Assembly (NCBI GenBank): GCA_963703045.1
Contig: OY969782.1
Coordinates: 1,550,001-1,614,000 of the forward strand
Reading direction: 5' to 3'
DNA from: Miltoncostaea sp963703045
Lineage (GTDB): Bacteria > Actinomycetota > Thermoleophilia > Miltoncostaeales > Miltoncostaeaceae
Length of the DNA stretch: 64,000 bases
Of this stretch, positions 27,044 to 34,858 are shown one piece after another (position 1 is the stretch's first letter; each line of letters begins with the position of its first letter). Made by a program: the position numbers and the translations under genes. Below the pieces are notes generated by a model, which saw only the letters and a program-made list of their open reading frames with translations, was not told the origin of the DNA and did no database searches.

Positions 27044-28255
27044 CTACGGATGGACCGCAGCGCCCCCGGCGCGCTCGCGCGCGGCCAGCGGGGCGAGCAC
27101 GCGCCAGCCCACGAGGGGGAACAGGGCGGCCAGTCCGAAGGCGGCGGGCCACGAGAGCAGGCCCACGACGCCACCGAACAGCGGCGGCGCCAGCGCGACC
27201 GACACGAACAGGATCGTGTTCTGCAGGCCGAGGGCCGTGCCGACCCGCCCGGCGCCCGCCATCTCGGCCGCGGCCGCGAACGAGACGCCGTTGCCGGCCA
27301 TCGTGAGCACGCCGGCGACCACCAGGGCGGCCGCGGCGAGGGCGTCGGGGCCCCCGAGCAGCGCCGCCGCGAGCCCCAGGGTGACGCCGCCCGCGAGGGC
27401 CAGCAGCCGCAGCGGCACCATCCGGCTGCCCACGCGATCGGACCAGACGCCCGCGCCGACCCGGGCGAGGGCGCCGCCCACCTGCACCAGGGCGAGCGTC
27501 GCCGCGGCGGCGCCGACCGACCACCCGCGCTCCTCGTGCAGGTACAGCGCCAGGAAGCTGAGCAGCGAGATCTGGGCGAGCACGACGCTCGCGGTGCCGA
27601 GCGACAGCCGCCAGATGGCCCGGTCGCGCAGGGGGCCGGCCGTCGGGGGTGGGTCGTCGATGCCGTCGGCGGGCTCCGGGCCCGCCCGCCGCAGGCCGGC
27701 CGCCGCCGCGACCGCGCCGCCCGCGCAGGCACCGGCGAGCGCCAGCAGCGCGGCCCCGAGGCCGCCGGCGGCGACCGCGAGGGGCAGCAGCGCGGCCGCG
27801 ATCGCGCCCCCGAGGGGCGTGGACATGTGCCGCAGGCCGAGCGCCAGGCCGCGCTGGCGCGGGCCGAACCACGCGACGACGGCCCGGCCGCTGGCGGCGT
27901 TGGCACTCGAGCCGAAGGCGCCCGCGAGCAGCAGGCAGCCGCCGAGCGACCACGCCGAGTCGGCGGCCGAGCCGAGCGCGAGGGCGCCGGCCGCGCCGGT
28001 GAGGCCGATGCCGATCACCGCGCGCTCGCCGATGCGGTCGGCCAGGGCGCCCCAGGCGAGCAGGGTGGCGATGATGCCGAGCGTCGAGGCGGCCAGCAGG
28101 GCCCCGGTGGCGGCCAGCGACAACCCCAGCTCGTCGCGGATCTCGGGCGCCACGGCGGGCAGCCCGAGCTGCACCGCCGAGATGCTGGCCTGCGCCGTCA
28201 TGCCGACCGCGAGGACCGCCCAGCGGTACCGCGAGGCGGGGGCGGCCGAGCTCAG
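27044..28255 (-). CDS. MFS transporter (probable CTG start)
   Basis: Twelve hydrophobic segments, with the MFS loop motif GALADRIGERAVIG between TM2 and TM3 and a second-half copy GVWSDRVGSR. Substrate unknown; the shape suggests a drug or metabolite exporter. The first ATG (28201) would begin in the middle of TM1. The frame upstream encodes SRYRWAVLAVGM, a typical MFS beginning, and the only start candidate there is CTG 28255 (403 aa), with GAGGGA 7 nt upstream. It follows the S9 peptidase gene by 4 nt. Confidence 0.85.
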   Translation of the reverse strand: MSSAAPASRYRWAVLAVGMTAQASISAVQLGLPAVAPEIRDELGLSLAATGALLAASTLGIIATLLAWGALADRIGERAVIGIGLTGAAGALALGSAADSAWSLGGCLLLAGAFGSSANAASGRAVVAWFGPRQRGLALGLRHMSTPLGGAIAAALLPLAVAAGGLGAALLALAGACAGGAVAAAAGLRRAGPEPADGIDDPPPTAGPLRDRAIWRLSLGTASVVLAQISLLSFLALYLHEERGWSVGAAAATLALVQVGGALARVGAGVWSDRVGSRMVPLRLLALAGGVTLGLAAALLGGPDALAAAALVVAGVLTMAGNGVSFAAAAEMAGAGRVGTALGLQNTILFVSVALAPPLFGGVVGLLSWPAAFGLAALFPLVGWRVLAPLAARERAGGAAVHP

Positions 28256-28259
28256 GCGC

Positions 28260-30104
28260 TCATCCCTCGGCGGCGCGGCCGCCCAGGTGCCGGGCGAGGA
28301 AGCGCTCGATGGTGCCGAAGGCCTCCATGCGGTTCTCGGGCTTGACGAAGCCGTGGCCCTCGTCGTCCTTGACCAGGTACTCCACCGCGACGCCGCGGCC
28401 GCGCAGGGCGGCCACGATCTGGTCGGACTCGGCCTTGGTGACGCGGGGGTCGTTGGCGCCCTGGATCACCAGGAGCGGGGCGACGATGTCGTCGACCCGG
28501 TTGAGGGGCGACCGCGCCTCGAGGTCGGCGAGCTGCTCCGGATCGTCGGGGTCGCCGACGTACCGGAACCACGTGCTCGCGAGCAGCGGCCGCCAGTACG
28601 GCGGGAACGACCGCACGAGCGTCACCAGGCTCGAGGGCCCGACCACGCTGACCACCGCCGCGAAGACGTCGGGCGTGAACGTGGCGCCGACCAGGGCCGC
28701 GTATCCCCCGTACGAGCCCCCGTAGATGCCGACCCGCGACCGGTCGGCGATGCCCTCGCCGACGAGCCACTCGACGCCGTCGATGAGGTCGTCGTGCATG
28801 CGCCCGGCGAACTCCCTCTCGGCAGCGTGCATGAACCCCTTGCCGAACCCGGTCGAGCCCCGGTAGTTGACCTGCAGAACCGCGTAGCCGCGGTTGGCGA
28901 GCAGCTGCGCCTGGGGGTCGTAGCCCCAGGCGTCGCGGGCCCAGGGACCGCCGTGCACCACCAGCACGGCGGGCAGGCCGCGCGGCTCGACGTCGAGCGG
29001 CAGGGTGAGGTACGAGCGCAGCGGCAGGCCGTCGCGCGATCTGATGACGACCGGCCGCATCGGCGCGAGCGTCTGCGGGTCGAGCCAGGGACGCGAGCGG
29101 AAGAGCAGCTCCGACGTGCCGGTGTCGCGCCGGTAGAGGAAGGTCGCCCCGGGGTCGCGGTCGTCGTCGAAGCTGACGACCCACATCGTCTCGTCGGCGT
29201 CCTGGCCCGCGATGCGGGGATCTCCCGGATGGAGGGCGCGCACGGCCTCCCAGTCGCGCGCCAGCCGCTCGTCGAACGCGTGCATGACGACCCGGTCGCG
29301 CAGGTAGACCGCGCCCAGCAGCTCGCCGGTGCGGTCGCTGACGACCGGTCCCGACAGGTCGACCTCGTCGTCGGCGTCGATCTCGCGCTCGGCGCCGTCG
29401 GAGGGGTCGAGCTCGACCAGTCTCAGCAGGTCGCTGCCGCGGGCGCTGCCCACCCACAGGCGGGCTCCGTCGGGGGTGAAGCCGAACGGGTGGCCGCCGT
29501 CCTCGTTGGCGTACTCGGCGACGACCCGAAGCTCGGCGCCCTCGTCGTCGCGCACCAGGACCTGGTGGTCGCCGGCGGGCGTCTGCGCCCGCGCGGCGCG
29601 CAGGCGGCCCGCGCGGTCGGCGACCCACCCCACGATGTTGCCGGGGTTGCGGCCGATCAGCTCCAGGCGGCCGGTCGCCAGCGTCAGCCGGTAGGCGTCG
29701 AAGAGCGTCCGGTCGCGCAGGTTCATCGAGACGAGCACGTGGCGCGGGGTGGCCCTCGGCGCGGCGATCAGCCCGGCGCGCACCCCCGGGTACGGGGTCA
29801 GGTCCCGGCTGGTGCCCGCACCCGTGGCGTCCACGGCGTGCAGGTGGGTGTTCTCGTCCCCGCCGGTGTCCTGCAGGTAGAGGATGCGCGTCGAGTCCCG
29901 CGACCAGAGGTACGCCCGCACACCGCGGTCGCGGTCGCGGGTGACGGGCACCGCCTCGCCCCCGGCGATGTCGCGCACCCACACGTTGAGCACGCCGTCG
30001 CGGGGGGCCACCCACGACAGCCGCCGGCCGTCGGGCGACGGTCGCGCCAGGGCGCGCTCCGGGTTGTCGAACAGGTGACGCAGCGGGATCAGGGGCGGCG
30101 GCAT
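28260..30104 (-). CDS. S9-family prolyl oligopeptidase-like serine peptidase
   Basis: 614 aa. The N-terminal two-thirds form a beta-propeller of WD-like strands. The C-terminal alpha/beta-hydrolase domain carries GxSxG as GGSYGG near residue 470, the Asp in GANDPRV and the His in DEGHGF near 590. It is probably cytoplasmic, since no signal peptide is seen, and cleaves short peptides. ATG 30104 gives MPPPLIPLRHLF; an in-frame GTG six codons upstream is possible. Co-transcribed with the MFS gene. Confidence 0.9.
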   Translation of the reverse strand: MPPPLIPLRHLFDNPERALARPSPDGRRLSWVAPRDGVLNVWVRDIAGGEAVPVTRDRDRGVRAYLWSRDSTRILYLQDTGGDENTHLHAVDATGAGTSRDLTPYPGVRAGLIAAPRATPRHVLVSMNLRDRTLFDAYRLTLATGRLELIGRNPGNIVGWVADRAGRLRAARAQTPAGDHQVLVRDDEGAELRVVAEYANEDGGHPFGFTPDGARLWVGSARGSDLLRLVELDPSDGAEREIDADDEVDLSGPVVSDRTGELLGAVYLRDRVVMHAFDERLARDWEAVRALHPGDPRIAGQDADETMWVVSFDDDRDPGATFLYRRDTGTSELLFRSRPWLDPQTLAPMRPVVIRSRDGLPLRSYLTLPLDVEPRGLPAVLVVHGGPWARDAWGYDPQAQLLANRGYAVLQVNYRGSTGFGKGFMHAAEREFAGRMHDDLIDGVEWLVGEGIADRSRVGIYGGSYGGYAALVGATFTPDVFAAVVSVVGPSSLVTLVRSFPPYWRPLLASTWFRYVGDPDDPEQLADLEARSPLNRVDDIVAPLLVIQGANDPRVTKAESDQIVAALRGRGVAVEYLVKDDEGHGFVKPENRMEAFGTIERFLARHLGGRAAEG

Positions 30105-30162
30105 CGTGCGGCATCGTGGCACGTCGGGGGGGTGGTCCGCCGTCGCGCCGCCGGGCCGCTGG

Positions 30163-30168
30163 TAGTCT
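30163..30168 (+). promoter_or_regulatory. -10 box TAGTCT upstream of the kinase leader ORF
   Basis: TAGTCT ends 7 nt before GTG 30176, so the transcript would begin at that GTG rather than at the kinase ATG 20 nt further on. Confidence 0.55.
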
Positions 30169-30175
30169 CGCGGCC

Positions 30176-30199
30176 GTGAGAGCCGGGACGCGCCGATGA
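30176..30199 (+). CDS. Possible 7-codon leaderless leader peptide MRAGTRR
   Basis: GTG followed by six sense codons and TGA. The stop overlaps the kinase start (ATGA). The GTG sits at the expected transcription start. If translated, it would couple ribosomes to the kinase gene. Three of seven residues are Arg. Confidence 0.4.
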   Translation: MRAGTRR

Positions 30200-31803
30200 G
30201 CGATCTGATCGGCCGTGTGGTCGGTGGGTACCGCATCGACTCCGAGCTGGGGCGGGGCGGGCAGGCGGTCGTCTACCGGGCCACCCAGCTCTCGCTGCAG
30301 CGCACCGTCGCGCTCAAGGTCGTGACCGGCCAGCTCTCGGGCGACGCCAGCTTCCTCGAGCGGTTCACCCGCGAGGGCATCGCGGCGGCCAGCCTCGACC
30401 ACCCGCACATCATCCCGGTGTTCGAGGCGGGCGAGGCCGACGGCGTGGCGTACCTCGCCATGAAGTACATCGACGGCCCGTCGTTCGACGCCCTCGTGCG
30501 CCAGGCCCCCGGCATCGAGGCGCGGCGCACGCTCGCGATCCTGCGCCAGGTATCCGAGGCGCTCGACTACGTCAGCGAGCGGGGCATGGTCCACCGCGAC
30601 GTCAAGCCGGCGAACATCCTGCTCGGGCCCGGCGATCACGCCTACCTCTCCGACTTCGGCCTGATCAAGGCCATGACCGGGAGCCGGCTGACCGGCACGG
30701 GCGTCTGGATGGGCACCCTCGAGTACGTGGCCCCGGAGCAGATCCGCGGGGCCGACGTGACCCCCGCCGCCGACCGCTACGCCCTGGCCGCCGTCGCCTT
30801 CGAGTCGCTGACCGGCACCGCCGTGTTCGCCCGCGACGACCGCGCCGCGACCCTCTACGCCCACATCAGCGAGCCGCCGCCCCAGGCCTCCGAGCGCCTG
30901 CCCGCCCTCGGGACCGGGGTCAACTCCGTGCTCGCCCGCGGCCTCGCCAAGTCGCCCGACGACCGCTACCCGTCGGCGGTGGCGTTCGTGTCGGCCCTCG
31001 AGGCGGCCATCGCGGCCACCCCGGGCGCCGCCGACGCGCGACCCGGACGCGACGGGGTCGCCGTGGCCGGGCCGACGGTGTCGACCGGCGCCCCGGCGTC
31101 GTCGCCGCCCCCTCCGGCGGCGTCGCCCCCTCCGCCGCCGCCCCCCTCGGACCCGGGCTCGGGCGCGCGCCCGTCCACCCCGCCACCCCCTCCCTCCTAC
31201 CTCTCGGACACGGCCGCGACCGATGCCGGATCGGGACCGCCGCGCTGGCGCATCCCCGCGATCGTGGGCGGCGTGCTGGCGGCGATCGTCGTGATCATCC
31301 TCGTGGTCGCCCTCGCGGGCGGCGGCGGCGAGCAGCGCACCGTGACGACCTTCGTCGCGGGCAGCACGAGCGCCGGCACCACGACGAGCGCCCCCGCCGG
31401 CCCGACGGGGCCATTCCCGGTGGGCGCCGTGCTGCCGGCCGCGATCGACGGGTGGCAGATCGCCGGGACCGGACCGGGTGTCGCGGGGCTCGAGCTCGCG
31501 GGGCGCGGCACGGTCGAGACCGCCCAGGCCCGTCAGGACGACCGGATCGCGCTGCTCGTGGGCTTGCGCACCGGCGGCGAGGACGGCCGGGTGGCGGTCG
31601 AGCGCCTGCGCGGCGAGCTCGGCGGCACCCGCGACGGCGTCGTGCCGCTCGGCGGGATCTCCCCGGACGCCGTCGTGCAGGTGACCGGCGGCGCGACGGT
31701 GGTCTCGTTCGGCGACGCCACCCGCGCCGTCCTCGTGCTGGCGGGCGACCGCGACACCGCGATCGCCCTGGCCACGGCGACCAGCGCGGCGCTCGCGCCC
31801 TGA
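30196..31803 (+). CDS. Transmembrane Ser/Thr protein kinase (PknB-like)
   Basis: 535 aa. Kinase domain 10-270: glycine loop GRGGQAVVYRA, Lys in ALKV, HRDVKPANILL near 134, SDFGLIKA near 152, and PE-motif APEQIRG. A Pro-rich linker (about 290-335) leads to one TM segment (352-374), then an extracytoplasmic Ala/Gly/Thr-rich domain of about 150 residues without PASTA repeats. It probably senses an envelope signal and phosphorylates cytoplasmic proteins. Its ATG overlaps the stop of a 7-codon leader ORF. Confidence 0.92.
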   Translation: MSDLIGRVVGGYRIDSELGRGGQAVVYRATQLSLQRTVALKVVTGQLSGDASFLERFTREGIAAASLDHPHIIPVFEAGEADGVAYLAMKYIDGPSFDALVRQAPGIEARRTLAILRQVSEALDYVSERGMVHRDVKPANILLGPGDHAYLSDFGLIKAMTGSRLTGTGVWMGTLEYVAPEQIRGADVTPAADRYALAAVAFESLTGTAVFARDDRAATLYAHISEPPPQASERLPALGTGVNSVLARGLAKSPDDRYPSAVAFVSALEAAIAATPGAADARPGRDGVAVAGPTVSTGAPASSPPPPAASPPPPPPPSDPGSGARPSTPPPPPSYLSDTAATDAGSGPPRWRIPAIVGGVLAAIVVIILVVALAGGGGEQRTVTTFVAGSTSAGTTTSAPAGPTGPFPVGAVLPAAIDGWQIAGTGPGVAGLELAGRGTVETAQARQDDRIALLVGLRTGGEDGRVAVERLRGELGGTRDGVVPLGGISPDAVVQVTGGATVVSFGDATRAVLVLAGDRDTAIALATATSAALAP

Positions 31804-31826
31804 CGTGCGGTGGTGGGTGGCCGCAG

Positions 31827-31856
31827 TTGTGCGCCGCGCTCCCCGCCATCTATGAT
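31827..31856 (+). promoter_or_regulatory. Promoter of the fatty-acid operon (TTGTGC-18-TATGAT)
   Basis: The best two-box promoter in the window: -35 TTGTGC (31827-31832), 18-nt spacer, -10 TATGAT (31851-31856). Expected start is about 31863, leaving a leader of about 48 nt before the first small ORF. Confidence 0.7.
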
Positions 31857-31910
31857 TCGCGGCCAACCCGGGTGAACCGCCCGTCATGCTCCGTCGCACG
31901 AGGAGTCGGC

Positions 31911-31958
31911 ATGAGATCGATGGCGTGTCCCCGCCACGGCACGGAGAGCCCCAACTGA
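31911..31958 (+). CDS. Possible 15-codon upstream ORF of fabD
   Basis: ATG with AGGAG 5 nt upstream encodes MRSMACPRHGTESPN and stops at TGA 31956-31958. The stop overlaps the CTG start of fabD (CTGA). The ribosome site is the best in this leader. It may only load ribosomes for fabD, or may regulate it. Peptide function unknown. Confidence 0.5.
   Translation: MRSMACPRHGTESPN
31943..31948 (+). promoter_or_regulatory. Shine-Dalgarno GGAGAG for fabD CTG
   Basis: GGAGAG with 6 nt to CTG 31955. The in-frame GTG at 31925 has no comparable site. Confidence 0.55.
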
Positions 31959-32877
31959 TCGCGCTGCTCTTCCCCGGCCAGGGGGCGCAGCAGGTGGGCA
32001 TGGGCAAGGCGCTCTCGGAGGCCTTCCCGGTCGCCCGTCGGACGTTCGAGGAGGCCAACGACCTCCTCGGCTTCGACCTCGCGCGCCTCTGCTTCGAGGG
32101 CCCCCACGAGCGCCTCATGACGACCGAGGTCTGCCAGCCCGCGGTGCTGACCCATTCGGTCGCCGCCTGGCGGGTGGCGGGCGAGCACGGCATCGAGGGC
32201 GACCTCACGATGGGGCACTCGCTCGGCGAGTACGCCGCCCTGGTCGCATGCGGAAGCCTCTCGTTCGAGCAGGCGCTGATGCTGGTGCAGGCGCGCGGCG
32301 CCGCGACGACCGACGTCGTCGCCCGCTCCCCGGCTCGATGGCCGCGCTGCTCGGCGCGAGCGACGAGGACGTCGAGGCGCTCTGCCTGGAGGCCGGCGAG
32401 GTGTGGCCGGCCAACTACAACTGCCCCGGCCAGATCGTCGCGTCGGGACTGCACCGCGGCATCGACCGGCTGCTCGACCTGGCGCGCGCCCGCGGCATCA
32501 AGGCGCGACTGCTCGACGTGGACGGGGCGTTCCACTCGTCGGTGATGGCCCCGGCGGCCGAGAAGCTGCGCGAGACGCTGAAGGGCGTCAAGCTCAGCAC
32601 GCCGTCGCTGCCCTTCCTGTCGGCCACCTCGGGCGCCTTCGAGAAGGGCGAGCAGGTGCGCGCGCTCCTCGCCCAGCAGCTCACCGCGCCGGTGCGCTTC
32701 ACCCAGACCGTCCGGCTCGCCCTCGACCACGGCGTCGACCAGTTCGTCGAGTTCGGCCACCGCCGGGTCCTCGTGGGCCTGGTGCGGCGCATCCGCCCGG
32801 GGGTCGAGGCGCTCCACCTGGGCGACCCGTCTGATCTCCCGGCCCTTCTGGCGCTGGCCGGGAAGTCGCCGGGATAG
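31955..32877 (+). CDS. fabD: Malonyl-CoA:ACP transacylase, frameshifted in this sequence
   Basis: Loads malonyl groups on acyl carrier protein. The first frame gives LIALLFPGQGAQQVGMGKAL, the nucleophile motif GHSLGEYAALVA near residue 90, and VQARGAATTDVVARSP. The rest, GSMAALLGASDED through the catalytic His of GAFHSSVMAP to the end, continues in another frame. One base is missing in the C/G run at 32328-32333 (expected Ser-Pro-Gly-Ser-Met). All catalytic parts are intact, so a sequencing error is likelier than a real pseudogene. Start CTG overlaps the upstream ORF stop; GTG 31925 would add ten residues. Confidence 0.88.
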
Positions 32878-32879
32878 GG

Positions 32880-33611
32880 GTGCCCGTCGCGCTCGTCACC
32901 GGAGCGAGCAAGGGGATCGGGGCAGCATGTGCGGTGGTCCTCGCGGAGCGGGGCTACGACGTCGGCCTGACCTACGCGGACGACCGCGCGGGCGCCGAGG
33001 CCGTCGCCGCACGCGTCGAGGCGGCCGGGCGTCGTGCGCTCGTGCAGCGCGCGCAGGCCCGCGATCCCCTCGCCGCCCCCGCCGCCGTCGCCGCCGTCGA
33101 GGAGGCCCTCGGCCCCCTCGACGCCCTGGTCGCCAACGCGGGCATCACGCGCGACGGCCCCGCCGTGCGCATGACCGGAGCCGCCTGGAGCGACCCGATC
33201 GACGTCAACCTGACCGGCACGATGCACGCGGCCCGCGCCGCCCTGCGCGGCATGCTGCGCCGTCGGTCGGGCAGCATCGTGGCCATCTCCTCGGTGGTGG
33301 GCGTGCAGGGCAACGCCGGCCAGGCGAACTACGCGGCCTCGAAGGCCGGCATCATCGGCCTCGTCCGGGCGCTCGCCCGCGAGGCCGCCCCGCGGGGCGT
33401 CCGGGTCAACGCGGTCGCGCCCGGGTACGTCACGACGCGACTCACGGACGTGCTGGCCGACGCACATCGCGAGAGCCTGCTCGCGGCGACGGCCCTCGGT
33501 CGGCTCGGGACACCCGAGGACATCGCGGGGCCCGTCGCGTTCCTGTGCTCACCGGACTCCCGGTTCGTCACAGGGGCGGTGCTCGCGGTGGACGGGGGGT
33601 TGCGGATATGA
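32880..33611 (+). CDS. fabG: 3-oxoacyl-ACP reductase (SDR)
   Basis: 243 aa short-chain dehydrogenase. NADPH motif TGASKGIG at 7-14, NAG at about 89, catalytic Ser near 138 (ISSVVG) and YAASK near 151-155, with C-terminal TGAVLAVDGG. Reduces 3-ketoacyl-ACP in fatty-acid elongation. The GTG start lies 2 nt after the fabD stop. The stop overlaps the next ATG (ATGA). The partner enzymes around it support FabG rather than another SDR. Confidence 0.92.
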   Translation: MPVALVTGASKGIGAACAVVLAERGYDVGLTYADDRAGAEAVAARVEAAGRRALVQRAQARDPLAAPAAVAAVEEALGPLDALVANAGITRDGPAVRMTGAAWSDPIDVNLTGTMHAARAALRGMLRRRSGSIVAISSVVGVQGNAGQANYAASKAGIIGLVRALAREAAPRGVRVNAVAPGYVTTRLTDVLADAHRESLLAATALGRLGTPEDIAGPVAFLCSPDSRFVTGAVLAVDGGLRI

Positions 33612-34858
33612 ACGGTGATCGGCGCGTCGTGGTGACCGGGCTGGGGATGATCTCGCCGCTGGGCGTCGGGTGGAGGAGCTCCTGGGAGGCCGCCACCGCG
33701 GGCCGCTCGACCGCGGGACCGATCACGCGCTTCGATCCGTCGGGGCACGCCTGCCGCATCGCGTGCGAGGTGCACGGCTTCGACCCCGCCGACCACATCG
33801 AGCGTCGCGCGGCCCGGCGCATGGATCGCGCCAGCCAGTTCGCCGTGGCCGCCGCGCGGATGGCGGTCGAGGACGCGGGCCTCGACGTCGAGGGCCGGCG
33901 CGAGCGCGCCGGCGCGGTGATCTCGACCGGCAACGGGTCGAGCGAGACCTTCGAGGAGCACGACATCCAGCTGCTGGAGCGGGGCCCCGAGCGGGCGTCG
34001 CCCCTGATGGTGCCGATGACGATCGTGAACATGTCGGCCGGTCACGTGTCGATGCAGCTCGGGCTGCGCGGGCCGAGCTCGTGCGTGGTGACCGCCTGCG
34101 CCTCGGGCAACCACGGCATCGGCGACGCGGCGGCCATCATCCGCAAGGGCGCCGCCGACGTGATGGTCGCGGGGGGCACCGAGGCGGGCATCACGCCCTT
34201 CTGCATGGCCGGGCTCGACGCCACCCGGGCGCTGTCGCGGCGCAACGACGCGCCCGAGCGCGCCAGCCGCCCCTTCGACGTCGATCGCGACGGCTTCGTG
34301 GCCGCCGAGGGCGCGGGCATCCTGGTGCTCGAGAGCCTCGAGCACGCCGTCGACCGCGGCGCCGAGATCATCTGCGAGCTCATCGGCTACGGCGCGACCA
34401 GCGATGCCTACCACCTCACCGAGCCCGACCCGAGCGGCCGCTGGCAGGTGGCGGCGATGCGCGGCGCGCTGGCACACGCCGGCCTCGACGGATCGGCCGT
34501 CGACTACGTCAATGCCCACGGCACCTCGACCGGGGCCGGCGATCCGGTCGAGATCGGCGCCATCCGCCAGCTCGTCGGCGACGAGCGCGGACCGCGGGTG
34601 ATGGTGTCGTCGACCAAGTCGATGCACGGGCACGGGATGGGCGCGGCCGGCGGCTTCGAGGCCGTGCTCACGGCGCTCGTCATCCGCGAGGGGACGGTGC
34701 CGCCGACCATCAACCTCGACGACCTCGACCCGCGGTGCGCCGGCGTCGACCACGTGCGCGGCGAGGCCCGCGACGCCCGGGTGGACGTCGCCATCTCGAA
34801 CTCGTTCGGCTTCGGCGGTCACAACGCCGTGCTGGCACTGTCGAGGTACGACGGATGA
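33608..34858 (+). CDS. fabF: 3-oxoacyl-ACP synthase II, first copy
   Basis: 416 aa condensing enzyme. The N-terminus is RRVVVTGLGMISPLG. The active Cys is in TACASGNHG near residue 164, with His in NAHGTSTGAGD near 303 and in SMHGHGMGAAG near 340. C-terminal SNSFGFGGHN is intact. It elongates acyl-ACP with malonyl-ACP. It overlaps fabG and the second KAS by four bases each, so the three genes are translationally coupled. No acyl carrier protein gene lies between fabG and this gene, unlike in many bacteria. Confidence 0.93.
   Translation: MNGDRRVVVTGLGMISPLGVGWRSSWEAATAGRSTAGPITRFDPSGHACRIACEVHGFDPADHIERRAARRMDRASQFAVAAARMAVEDAGLDVEGRRERAGAVISTGNGSSETFEEHDIQLLERGPERASPLMVPMTIVNMSAGHVSMQLGLRGPSSCVVTACASGNHGIGDAAAIIRKGAADVMVAGGTEAGITPFCMAGLDATRALSRRNDAPERASRPFDVDRDGFVAAEGAGILVLESLEHAVDRGAEIICELIGYGATSDAYHLTEPDPSGRWQVAAMRGALAHAGLDGSAVDYVNAHGTSTGAGDPVEIGAIRQLVGDERGPRVMVSSTKSMHGHGMGAAGGFEAVLTALVIREGTVPPTINLDDLDPRCAGVDHVRGEARDARVDVAISNSFGFGGHNAVLALSRYDG

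Noticed and set aside
28252..32817. Very long open frame on the minus strand (over 1500 codons) across the S9 peptidase, kinase and fabD
   Set aside because: It lies antisense to clear genes; its residue makeup (Arg/Gly/Ala/Pro runs) is that of high-GC shadow frames and no domain is visible.
31955..32877. fabD as a true pseudogene
   Set aside because: Everything except one base is intact, the gene heads an essential operon, and a second homopolymer deletion at 57.56 kb points to sequence error.
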